A stretch of 8,351 nt of DNA from JANWYT01 sp034432435 (GTDB taxonomy: Bacteria; Chloroflexota; Anaerolineae; Aggregatilineales; Phototrophicaceae): positions 1-8,351 of the forward strand of contig DAOUBS010000068.1 of NCBI GenBank assembly GCA_034432435.1, read 5' to 3'. Below the pieces are notes generated by a model, which was given only the letters and a program-made list of their open reading frames with translations, was not told the origin of the DNA and ran no database searches. A program made the translations under genes and the position numbers. This document shows positions 1 through 7,133 of this stretch, one piece after another. How positions within the stretch are numbered: position 1 is the stretch's first letter; each line of letters starts with the position of its first letter.

Positions 1-311
1 ATCACGCCCGCGCCGCGGTCGCCGTAGCTCGCGCTGGCAAAGTAGGTGGTGGGCGTCAGCACCTCGCCGATGTGCGTGACGTTCATGCCCGTCGCCAGCA
101 GCCCCTCGATCACCGCCGATTTGAGCGCGGCGCTGCTCAGGCGGTTGTCTGCGCCGACGAACACGCGCTCCGTCCCGAACTGACGCGGCAGATACGTCCC
201 CAACGCCTGCCCCACCAAACGCGCCACCTCTGGCGTCAGCTGCACCTGCTTGCCAGTGTGATCGGACGCAACGCCGCGGATGTCATACTTGCGAAAAATT
301 GAGGTGTCCAT
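1..311 (-). CDS. Phosphomannomutase/phosphoglucomutase, N-terminal part (runs off left edge)
   Basis: The first 103 residues of an alpha-D-phosphohexomutase, which interconverts hexose 6-phosphate and hexose 1-phosphate in the cytoplasm to supply nucleotide sugars for envelope glycans. Visible signatures are the N-terminal FRKYDIRG block (residues 6-13), the family's 'G-x-D-x-R-x-S' strand as GADNRLSS (53-60), and 'IGEVLTPTTYFA' (81-92). The reading frame leaves the window at 'GAGV', exactly where the phosphoserine loop (ITASHNP in relatives) should begin, so the catalytic serine is not in view. The ATG at 311 is supported by an AAGGAG ribosome-binding site six bases upstream. It lies 37 bp after the preceding hypothetical gene in the same direction, suggesting co-transcription. 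The fragment does not separate mannose from glucose specificity; the YDIRG start favours the bifunctional ManB/AlgC-type group over GlmM. Family assignment is secure, substrate is not. Confidence 0.92.
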   Translation of the reverse strand, partial: MDTSIFRKYDIRGVASDHTGKQVQLTPEVARLVGQALGTYLPRQFGTERVFVGADNRLSSAALKSAVIEGLLATGMNVTHIGEVLTPTTYFASASYGDRGAGV

Positions 312-317
312 TGTCTG

Positions 318-323
318 CTCCTT
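318..323 (-). promoter_or_regulatory. Ribosome-binding site of the PMM/PGM gene
   Basis: The minus strand reads AAGGAG, six bases before the ATG at 311. It is a near-consensus Shine-Dalgarno sequence and fixes the start of the phosphohexomutase. It sits in the 37-bp gap after the hypothetical gene, and no terminator hairpin is visible in that gap. Confidence 0.8.
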
Positions 324-348
324 GGGTGTTTCTCATCAAATCGATCAA

Positions 349-945
349 TCAGGTGAGCGTCAACCGATCAGTGTTGCGCTTATAGTCTGGGGCAGCGTTG
401 TGGAAGAGATTGCGGCAGGCGTCGCGCAGTGTCGCCCCGCGCCCCGCCCGCGACACCGCGCCGCGCTTGGCAATCAGCCGCGCTTGAATGCGCTCGCTGG
501 GGGTAGGCACAGGGCGATAGTAGACGATCAAGCGCCAATCCTCTTCGAACACGGTCGACGTGACGCCCACTAGCCGCGTCAGCGCGTCAAGCGTCGCCGC
601 GTCGATCCATTGGTCATCGTCATATCCGACCGGCGGCTGTACCGGCAGATGAGGCGCATTGAACGCAGCAAACGTCGTCACCACCACTTCCCACAGGTCG
701 TTCAGCGCCGGGCCAAACCCGAGTTTGTCGCGCACCTCAACGCGGTTGCCGCCAAAGGCTAGCTCGCTCGCCCACAGCACCACGCCCGCGCGCGGGTACA
801 TCTCCAGCACCAACGTCACATCGGGCGAGTGGGCTTCCTGAATATAGCCGACCACGGCTAACCAAGCAAACCAGCCCCACGGCTGGCGCAGGCTGCGCGT
901 CGTGGGCAGTGTGCCCTGCTCAGCCAACGGCGATTTCCTTGCCAT
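349..945 (-). CDS. Hypothetical protein, unrecognised family, overlapping the end of the Clp ATPase gene
   Basis: I do not recognise this 198-residue protein. It has no clear signal peptide. Visible features are an aromatic hydrophobic stretch WGWFAWLAVVGYI (about 23-35), a Val/Leu-rich beta-like segment (43-58), an acidic patch DDDQ (109-112), and a basic C-terminal third (147-190) containing RGATLRDACRNLFHNAAP. The ATG at 945 has no ribosome-binding site. An in-frame TTG at 927 is preceded, eight bases away, by AAGGA (minus strand, 940-936) and would give 192 residues, so it may be the true start. The gene overlaps the end of the Clp ATPase gene by 26 bp (8 bp with the TTG start) and precedes the phosphohexomutase by 37 bp, implying translational coupling in one transcript. 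That it is a real gene is supported by this tight packing and by the long frame; function is unknown. Confidence 0.75.
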   Translation of the reverse strand: MARKSPLAEQGTLPTTRSLRQPWGWFAWLAVVGYIQEAHSPDVTLVLEMYPRAGVVLWASELAFGGNRVEVRDKLGFGPALNDLWEVVVTTFAAFNAPHLPVQPPVGYDDDQWIDAATLDALTRLVGVTSTVFEEDWRLIVYYRPVPTPSERIQARLIAKRGAVSRAGRGATLRDACRNLFHNAAPDYKRNTDRLTLT

Positions 946-3169
946 CCACGATGGCGCTGAACTTCAGGCCGCCGCCGCGCTTGCGCACCGTGCTGATGTT
1001 GACCTCCGTTCCGTGGGGGGGGTTGACCTTCAGCAAGAAATCAGCCAGCGGCTCGCGCACGCTGCGCCGGATGATACGCTTGAGCGGGCGCGCCCCATAG
1101 CCCGGCTCATCGTTGAGCGAGAGCAAGTACTCAACTGCCGAATCAGTGAACGTCAAGTTGAGGCCGCGCTCCTCAGCCAGTTTGCGCTCGCGCTTGAGCA
1201 GCAGCCGCAGGATGTCGGCTAACACTGGCTCGCTCAGCGCGTTGAACATCACCACCTCATCGAGGCGGTTGATGAACTCGGGCCGCAGGAACTCGCGCAC
1301 CTCCTCCATCACCTGATCTTTGATCTCGTCGCTCAGCACCGGCACGGCCAAATGCTCTGAGCCGATGTTGCTCGTCATGATGATGACCGTCTCGCTGAAG
1401 CGCGTCGTATTGCCGCGTCCGTCTGTCAAGCGGCCCTCTTCAATCACTTGCAGCAGCAAGTCCAAGATGCGCGGGTGGCCCTTCTCAACCTCGTCGAACA
1501 GCACGATCTGATAGGGTTGAGCGCGCACCCGCTCCGTCAGTTGGCCGCCGTCCTCGCTGCCGACGTAGCCAATCGGCGAGCCGATCAGACGGTTGACGCT
1601 GCTCTCATCTTTGAATTCGGACATATCCAGCGGCAGCATCATGTCCTCGCTGCCGAACATGAACTCCGCCAGCGCGCGCGCGAGCTCGGTCTTGCCGACG
1701 CCCGTCGGCCCCAAGAAGAGGAACGCGCCAATTGGGCGTTTGGGGTCTTTCAAGCCCACACGCGCCGTCTTGATCGCGCGGCTGACAATCATCACTGCCT
1801 CATCCTGCCCGATGATGCGCTCTTTGAGGTGCTCAACCATGCTCGCGTAGCGCAGCCGCTCGTCCTCGCCTAGCTTGCTGACGGGCACGCCCGTCATCTG
1901 GCTGACGGCCAGCGTCACATCTTCCACGTCCAGCACGCCGTCATCCTGCACGGGGCGGAAGGCGATGTGCTGCTGCTTGCTCATGCTCACCATCGCCGCG
2001 GTGCGGTGCAGAACGTGCTCGGCGCTGCGCGGCAGCGGCATCGACGTCAAATAGCGCTTGCTCAGGTTCGCCGCCACTTCCAGCGCCTTGTCGTCTACTT
2101 GGATGTCATAATCAGCTTGCAGGTGCGGCTTGAGAATCTTCAGGATCTCAATCGTCTCGTCGAGCGTCGTCTCTGGCACACGGATCACCTGTGAGTTCTC
2201 GCTCACCGCGCTGACGAGCGCCACCCGCTGCTTGTAGTCGTCCTCGGTTGTCGTGCCGATGATGACGGGGTCATCGTCGAGGAAGGCTTTTTGAATCAAC
2301 GGGGTGACCTTGTTGAACTCAGCTTTGATCGGGCCGCCGAAGAAGCGATGAATGTGCGGGATAAACAAGATGCCGCCGCGCGCTTGGCTCAGGCCAGCCC
2401 GCACCGCCTGCTGTTCGTTGTCGAGCAGGGCGATCTCGTCGATCTGCACCAAGTTGTTGATGTTGAGCGGCCCCTTGCCCTCGCTAATGAGCAGCGCCAA
2501 GCTGTAGGCCAGCGTGCGCTTGCCCACGCCATCCGGCCCTACAAGCAGGATATGACGGTTGACCGACTGCGACAGCACGTTGATCATGTCGCGCAGCAGC
2601 GTTTCGCGGAAGTAGACCGCCCGCATGCTGCCGCGCCGCGCGGTCGCCACGAAGTCTTGCGTCGTCCCACTAGAGCGCTTGACCGGCAGCACTTGGCTGC
2701 TGTCGGTCAAGATATCTTGAATCGCCTTGGGCGTGATGCCAAACTGCCGCAGCAAGCCGCTGGTGCTCATGCGCGCCTCGGACAGCACGCGCAGCGCGTG
2801 ATCGGTGTCGATGCGCACTTCATGGGCGGCATTGGCCGCGCTCAGCGCGTCGTCGAGCATCACAATCGTCTGGCGGCTAAGCGGAACCTTGTTGTTGCCG
2901 CGCGCGATGAAGTCGAGGTTGCCGTTCTGGTCGCGGCGGCTCTCCACCGCCCCGATCACTTGGCGCTCCAGCTTGTCTAGGTCTACCCCGCGGTTGTTCT
3001 TGAACACGTTGAGCAGCCGCGCCGCCGCCGTCTCTGGGCGGCGGATCAACGCCAGCAGCACCAGCTCTGGCTGGATCGACGTTTGGTGATACTGCTTGCG
3101 CAGCTCCACCGCATCGTTGAGCACGGCGTCCATATCTTTGGACAGCAAGTCCGGGTTAAGTGTCCCCAT
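920..3169 (-). CDS. Clp/Hsp100-type AAA+ ATPase with degenerate first ATPase module
   Basis: A 749-residue cytoplasmic unfoldase-type protein. Order: Clp N-like helical domain (about 1-160), AAA+ module D1 (about 170-398), a short link, AAA+ module D2 (about 428-715). D2 looks functional: Walker A GPTGVGKT (487-494), pore loop GYVG (534-537), Walker B VLFDE (556-560), sensor 1 in IIMTSN (596-601), arginine finger in EFINR (631-635), sensor 2 GARPLKR (692-698). D1 keeps GPDGVGKR (211-218), but the Walker B Asp-Glu is replaced by P271-H272, the two arginine fingers by E324-N325, the VIGR box by VYFR (185-188), and the YRGEFEER pore loop is lost. There is no coiled-coil middle domain, and the region after sensor 1 lacks a VGF/LGF-like ClpP loop. 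ClpC is usually about 810 residues and ClpB about 860. AGGGA lies six bases before the ATG. Clp family membership is certain; calling it ClpC or ClpB would over-reach. Confidence 0.95.
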   Translation of the reverse strand: MGTLNPDLLSKDMDAVLNDAVELRKQYHQTSIQPELVLLALIRRPETAAARLLNVFKNNRGVDLDKLERQVIGAVESRRDQNGNLDFIARGNNKVPLSRQTIVMLDDALSAANAAHEVRIDTDHALRVLSEARMSTSGLLRQFGITPKAIQDILTDSSQVLPVKRSSGTTQDFVATARRGSMRAVYFRETLLRDMINVLSQSVNRHILLVGPDGVGKRTLAYSLALLISEGKGPLNINNLVQIDEIALLDNEQQAVRAGLSQARGGILFIPHIHRFFGGPIKAEFNKVTPLIQKAFLDDDPVIIGTTTEDDYKQRVALVSAVSENSQVIRVPETTLDETIEILKILKPHLQADYDIQVDDKALEVAANLSKRYLTSMPLPRSAEHVLHRTAAMVSMSKQQHIAFRPVQDDGVLDVEDVTLAVSQMTGVPVSKLGEDERLRYASMVEHLKERIIGQDEAVMIVSRAIKTARVGLKDPKRPIGAFLFLGPTGVGKTELARALAEFMFGSEDMMLPLDMSEFKDESSVNRLIGSPIGYVGSEDGGQLTERVRAQPYQIVLFDEVEKGHPRILDLLLQVIEEGRLTDGRGNTTRFSETVIIMTSNIGSEHLAVPVLSDEIKDQVMEEVREFLRPEFINRLDEVVMFNALSEPVLADILRLLLKRERKLAEERGLNLTFTDSAVEYLLSLNDEPGYGARPLKRIIRRSVREPLADFLLKVNPPHGTEVNISTVRKRGGGLKFSAIVDGKEIAVG

Positions 3170-3245
3170 GCCTGTTCCCTAAACTGTATTTAATATTGTT
3201 GAGCGTGTTTGGTTGTACGGCGTTCATACCTTAAGTGTAGCAGTT
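3170..3245 (-). other. AT-rich gap before the Clp ATPase gene
   Basis: These 76 bases between the glycosidase stop and the Clp ATPase start are clearly more AT-rich than the surrounding genes and hold the ATPase gene's AGGGA ribosome-binding site (3176-3180). A TATTAA hexamer on the minus strand (3190-3195) could be a -10 element, but no convincing -35 lies 16-18 bases away. I see no CIRCE element, no CtsR-type heptads and no terminator hairpin with a T-tract. A promoter here is plausible but cannot be placed. Confidence 0.3.
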
Positions 3246-4865
3246 TTAGCGCAGAACTTCTAACACTGGAACGCCGGACGGTGTTATCTGCCCCGTTAGA
3301 ATGTCGCAAAGCGCACGGTTGCTGCGCACGGACGGGCTATACACCAACATATACGCAGCCACTTCGGGAAACGCGGCCAGATCATCCACTTCCCACAAAG
3401 CGATGACCATCGTCCGTGCCGCGGGCAGCGCCTGCACGAGCTTGATCTGCTGTGGGTCGCGGTGGGCGTTTTGGGTGAACACCACCACCGCGTTCGCACG
3501 CTGCGCCTCGGTGCGCGCCCACGCAATCTGCTCGTCCGTCGGCGAGAGGTTCACGCCCAACCCGCGCGCATTGGCCGGTTGACAGTCGTTCCACAGCGAC
3601 GGGCGCGACGCCGGGTAGATCACCAGCGCGCCCTCTCGCAGCGGCAGCGCACCGAAGCGATCATACACCAACGTGATCCCCTCGCGGAACAGTTGCTCAA
3701 CGAGCGCCTCATGGGCTTCCCGTGGGATGCGCAGCGCAGCGCTGGCCACGTCCAGCGGCTGCCAATCCAACACGCCGAAGCGCTGCTTGGCCGCCACCAC
3801 CCGCCGTGCCGAGGCCTCGACCCGTTCCAGTGAGATGAGGCCGCTCTCTACCGCCTCCACGACAGCCTGCATTGCGCTGATCTGCTCGGCAGGGCTGATG
3901 TGCGCCCCCAACAAGATTAAGTCATTGCCCGCCAAAATCGCCTTGATCGCCCGTTCGGGCGCGCTGTAGACCGTGTCGATGGCGTCCATGTCCATCGCGT
4001 CGGTCATGATGATCCCGTTGTAGCCCATCCCCTCGCGCAGCAGGCCGGTGACGATCGTCGGTGAAAGCGACGCGGGCAAGTTGGGCGTCGGCTCCAGCGC
4101 GGCCACGTACAGATGTCCCATCATCACCGCCCCCACCCCTGCCTGAATCGCGCTGGCGAACGGCACAAGCTCCAGCGCTTGCAGCCGATCCAGGCTATGC
4201 GAGACGACCGCCAGCGTCGTGTGACTGTCCTCAGACGTGTCACCGTGGCCGGGGAAGTGCTTGGCTGTGGCCATCACACCCGCGGACTGCGCCCCGCGCA
4301 CCCACGCCGCCACCGCCTGCGCCACCAACGCCGCGTCCGAGCCGAACGCCCGCCGCCCGATGATCGGGTTGCGCGGGTTTGTGTTCAGGTCGGCCACGGG
4401 GGCAAGGTTCATGTTCACCCCCACCGCGAGCAGTTCCGCCGCCATTGCCGCGCCGACCTGCTCGATCAAGGCGGGGTTGTTGGTGGCCGCCCACAGCGCC
4501 GGCACAGGGAACTCTGTGAAGCCGTCCTTCAAGCGCGCGATGACTCCACCTTCCTGATCGACCGCGATGAAGGCAGGCAGCCCCCCCGCGCCAAGGATCG
4601 TCTGCTGCACGTCGTTGGTCAGCGCGGTAACCTGCGACGGCGTGCCGAGGTTGCTCGGCAACAGCACCACTGCGCCCGGCTGCCACTCACGCAGCATGGC
4701 GCGCGCTGATTCGTTCATCGGGCTGCCGAAGAAGGACAGCATGAACATCTGCCCCACCTTTTGCCGCAGCGTCATCTGCGCAATGATGGCCCGCGGGTCG
4801 TCGCTAGCCTGCGCCGGCACGAGACACAGCGCCAACACCAAGAGCGCCCACCCCCTAAAACCCAT
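3246..4865 (-). CDS. Secreted glycoside hydrolase family 3, NagZ-type beta-N-acetylhexosaminidase
   Basis: A 539-residue enzyme predicted to remove terminal beta-linked N-acetylhexosamine, most likely GlcNAc from peptidoglycan fragments. An N-terminal signal peptide (hydrophobic 6-16, cleavage probably after AQA at 20) sends it outside the cytoplasm; Cys14 does not sit in a proper lipobox. The (beta/alpha)8 domain spans about 25-365 with AVDQEGG (101-107), the loop KHFPGHGDT...DSH (202-215), whose D213/H215 pair matches the Asp-His acid/base dyad of NagZ, and the nucleophile region IIMTDAMDM, most likely D289. Residues about 380-539 resemble the second GH3 domain, as in the two-domain Bacillus NagZ, and are absent from single-domain cytoplasmic NagZ. 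Its ATG overlaps the upstream gene by 11 bp, and GAGG sits seven bases before it, so translation is probably coupled. Fold and family are secure; GlcNAc specificity is inferred from KHFPGHGDT. Confidence 0.92.
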   Translation of the reverse strand: MGFRGWALLVLALCLVPAQASDDPRAIIAQMTLRQKVGQMFMLSFFGSPMNESARAMLREWQPGAVVLLPSNLGTPSQVTALTNDVQQTILGAGGLPAFIAVDQEGGVIARLKDGFTEFPVPALWAATNNPALIEQVGAAMAAELLAVGVNMNLAPVADLNTNPRNPIIGRRAFGSDAALVAQAVAAWVRGAQSAGVMATAKHFPGHGDTSEDSHTTLAVVSHSLDRLQALELVPFASAIQAGVGAVMMGHLYVAALEPTPNLPASLSPTIVTGLLREGMGYNGIIMTDAMDMDAIDTVYSAPERAIKAILAGNDLILLGAHISPAEQISAMQAVVEAVESGLISLERVEASARRVVAAKQRFGVLDWQPLDVASAALRIPREAHEALVEQLFREGITLVYDRFGALPLREGALVIYPASRPSLWNDCQPANARGLGVNLSPTDEQIAWARTEAQRANAVVVFTQNAHRDPQQIKLVQALPAARTMVIALWEVDDLAAFPEVAAYMLVYSPSVRSNRALCDILTGQITPSGVPVLEVLR

Positions 4866-7035
4866 TTTGCTGCCTCAGCATGAAGAACAGGAAGTTCTCG
4901 CGCTCCTCAGGGGTCATCAGCCGTGGACGGTACAGGTCGTCGATAATGCCGACGAACAGTTCCACACCCATCAACTGGCCGTCGTAGAGCAGCAGCGTGT
5001 CCATAAAGAAGCGGCGGTTGCCCCAAAACGGCTGATCGAAGAACAGATTACCCAACCCGTGGTGGATGAGCTTGCCGCCGTAAAACTGAAACGTCTGCGG
5101 CTTGTGCGCGGCGGTTCCGGCCACGAAGTCCGCGCCGAGGTCTACCAGCAGTTGGAAGAACGCGCGCTGCGCCGCCGGCGGCTGATAATCTTCCACCTCA
5201 AGCTGTTGGACAGTCACGATCAACACATCCACTTGCTGCCGCAGGGCAGGCAGCACATCGCGCAGCCACGCGCGATCACACGGCGCAGCGCCCGGCTGCT
5301 CGCGCCCAAACGAGCGGTTCGTCACCAGCGCGTAGTAGGGCCCCACGTCGTTGCAGGCGATCCAGCCGATGGTCGTCCCGTTGATCGAGCGGATGAAGGG
5401 GGCCTGCGCCGCCAAGATATCTCTCCCCCCGCCGACGGTGGCCATTCCCCGCTCGTGAAACCAGTTGAGCGTTTCCTCGTAAGCCGCGAAGCCGTAATCG
5501 TTGTTGTGGTTGCCGCTTAGCTCTACCAGCCCAACGTTGAGTAGGTTGAACAATTCAAAGTGCTCTTTCTTGCTGCAAAACGCGCCCAACACAGGCCGCG
5601 TGGCGCGCGGGCACTCCTCGGTGAAGCTCACCTCGTTGCTAGTGTGGAACAAGTCGCTCAGCAGCACGTAGTCACGAATGCCGCTGGCGGCCTGCTCGAC
5701 GCCGTTCGCGTCCAGCGCGCCGATCGTGCGCCGCGTGAGCGCCGTCACCCCTGAGACGGTGACGCGCCCCAACTTAGCCGGGTCGAACGCGCCGTCAGGG
5801 TTAGGGAACGCCAGCGGGAACGAGTCCAGCCGGTGGTAGATTGGCAGGTCGTCCAGCCACAGCGCGCGCAGCCGCAGCGTCAGTTGGTCAAACGGCATGA
5901 TCGCCACTGCGCGATAATCGCGCCACAGCAGCCCGTCGATCTGCGCCGCGTCTACGACGTCCACGTTTTCAAACACGATTCCTTTCATGAACAGGGCAGC
6001 CTGCGTGCCGGGATCCATCACCACGCGGAAGGGCGGCTGCCCGGCCAGCAGCGCAGCCAGCTCCTCGCTGGTGAGCGTCGTCCGCAGGCTGGGGAAAGCC
6101 ACCACCGGCACAAACAGATCGTAGCGGCTCACGGCGCTGCTCACAGGCTGGCTGGGGTTGAACGCCTGCGGCGTGCTGGTCGGCATGGGGGCAGAGGGGG
6201 TGTTAGTCGCAAAGGCGCTGATCGACGGGCGAGCAGGCGCGGCGCTCTGCGCCATGCGGAAGCTCTCCGCGTAGAAGGCGAGGTAATCGGCCACGTGGGC
6301 ACGCCAGTAGGCGTTATTGTGCTCGCCTTCGGGGTAGATCGTGTAAGTGTAGACCAAGCCGCGCTGCGCCATGCGCTGATCCATGATGTCGAGGCCGGGG
6401 GCCGCGTAGTCGAACCGTCCGCGATCGAGCCACAAGCGCTGCTGCGGCACGTTCGGCTCGCTCAGCACAAGGTCGAGCGGGTTGTGCTCGGGCGGCGCGT
6501 GGAAGCGGTCAAAAAACGCGCTGTGCCCGCCGATGCTGCCGAATAAATCCGGGCGACGCAGCCCGACTTGATACGCCCAAAACCCCCCGCGCGAGATGCC
6601 GCCGATTGCTGCATACTGCGGCTCGCGGCGGATGGATGGATACTTGGCCCACACATCCGGCAGCAGCTCTGTCAGGAAGATGTTGCCCCACGATACGCTG
6701 TCAAAGCGGTTGCGGTTGGCAATGTTGTCGCCAAACGGCAGAACGACAATCATTGGCGGCAGCCTCCCCAATTCCACCCCGATCTGCAACTGCTCCGGCA
6801 GCCCCAACCGCACCCATTGGCCGTCGTCGTCGTTGCTGCCGTGTTTGAGGTAGACCGTGGGGTAAGTCTGCGCTGCGTCGTAACACGGCGGCAGCACAAC
6901 GGTGTAAAACATGTTCTGTTGAAGCAGCGCGCTGTAATAACGCTGACGCTCAACGACGGGTTCGCTGCAAGCATACGTGCTGGCTGCCCAACCGATGCTC
7001 AGCGCGGCCAACAGCCACAGGCTCAAGTATTTCAC
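4855..7035 (-). CDS. Secreted fusion: esterase-D-like hydrolase + binding-protein-like segment + CapA-like domain
   Basis: A 726-residue exported protein with a signal peptide (hydrophobic 4-18, cleavage near TYA, residues 20-22). Residues about 25-262 form an esterase-D/enterochelin-esterase-like alpha/beta hydrolase: nucleophile elbow GISRG (S148), probable acid D209, and H239 in GEHNNAYW. A Pro/Ser/Thr/Ala-rich linker (265-300) follows. Residues about 304-410 resemble the solute-binding-protein-like segment placed before CapA domains ('VPVVAFPS...TSEELAALLAG', then 'VAIMPFDQL'). Residues about 422-700 are CapA-like (poly-gamma-glutamate capsule synthesis protein family): GNHNNDYG (508-515), GTAAHKPQ (640-647) and GLGNLFFDQ (660-668). 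Several positions that bind metal in CapA relatives look altered. The start is GTG, fixed by GAGGTGA six bases upstream. The gene overlaps the NagZ-type glycosidase by 11 bp, which suggests work on envelope glycans. Domain calls are firm at both ends and tentative in the middle; the substrate is unknown. Confidence 0.88.
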   Translation of the reverse strand: MKYLSLWLLAALSIGWAASTYACSEPVVERQRYYSALLQQNMFYTVVLPPCYDAAQTYPTVYLKHGSNDDDGQWVRLGLPEQLQIGVELGRLPPMIVVLPFGDNIANRNRFDSVSWGNIFLTELLPDVWAKYPSIRREPQYAAIGGISRGGFWAYQVGLRRPDLFGSIGGHSAFFDRFHAPPEHNPLDLVLSEPNVPQQRLWLDRGRFDYAAPGLDIMDQRMAQRGLVYTYTIYPEGEHNNAYWRAHVADYLAFYAESFRMAQSAAPARPSISAFATNTPSAPMPTSTPQAFNPSQPVSSAVSRYDLFVPVVAFPSLRTTLTSEELAALLAGQPPFRVVMDPGTQAALFMKGIVFENVDVVDAAQIDGLLWRDYRAVAIMPFDQLTLRLRALWLDDLPIYHRLDSFPLAFPNPDGAFDPAKLGRVTVSGVTALTRRTIGALDANGVEQAASGIRDYVLLSDLFHTSNEVSFTEECPRATRPVLGAFCSKKEHFELFNLLNVGLVELSGNHNNDYGFAAYEETLNWFHERGMATVGGGRDILAAQAPFIRSINGTTIGWIACNDVGPYYALVTNRSFGREQPGAAPCDRAWLRDVLPALRQQVDVLIVTVQQLEVEDYQPPAAQRAFFQLLVDLGADFVAGTAAHKPQTFQFYGGKLIHHGLGNLFFDQPFWGNRRFFMDTLLLYDGQLMGVELFVGIIDDLYRPRLMTPEERENFLFFMLRQQNGF

Positions 7036-7041
7036 TAGGGG

Positions 7042-7048
7042 TCACCTC
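7042..7048 (-). promoter_or_regulatory. Strong ribosome-binding site fixing a GTG start
   Basis: The minus strand reads GAGGTGA six bases before the GTG at 7035. This strong Shine-Dalgarno sequence decides for the GTG start of the esterase/CapA fusion and is consistent with the signal peptide that begins there. I find no convincing promoter between this site and the terminator at 7096. Confidence 0.8.
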
Positions 7049-7095
7049 AACGCTTCTCGTGATTCTTGTGGTCAGTTTAACCTTGAAGTGGCCAC

Positions 7096-7129
7096 AACAA
7101 AAAGGGCGTCCATGCAGCGGCACGCCCTT
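7096..7129 (-). terminator. Rho-independent terminator after the response regulator gene
   Basis: On the minus strand, AAGGGCGT (7129-7122) pairs perfectly with ACGCCCTT (7109-7102) around a 12-base loop. Transcription then runs into TTTTT (7103-7099) followed by GTT. It lies 52 bases past the response regulator stop codon and should separate that transcript from the esterase/glycosidase genes. Confidence 0.8.
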
Positions 7130-7133
7130 CATC

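Noticed and set aside
3170..3245. Heat-shock operators (CIRCE or CtsR sites) upstream of the Clp ATPase
   Set aside because: No TTAGCACTC-N9-GAGTGCTAA and no GGTCAAA tandem heptads are present in the gap.
3259..3286. Possible hairpin near the glycosidase 3' end (AACAC...GTGTT)
   Set aside because: The stem is only about five pairs, lies inside the coding sequence and has no T-tract.
4567..5520. Long plus-strand open frame of 317 codons
   Set aside because: It lies opposite the glycosidase and esterase/CapA genes, shows no recognisable motif, and is Arg/His/Gln-rich as expected for the reverse frame of a GC-rich gene.
5833..6546. Plus-strand open frame of 237 codons
   Set aside because: It is antisense to the esterase domain and has a His/Arg/Ala-rich shadow composition.
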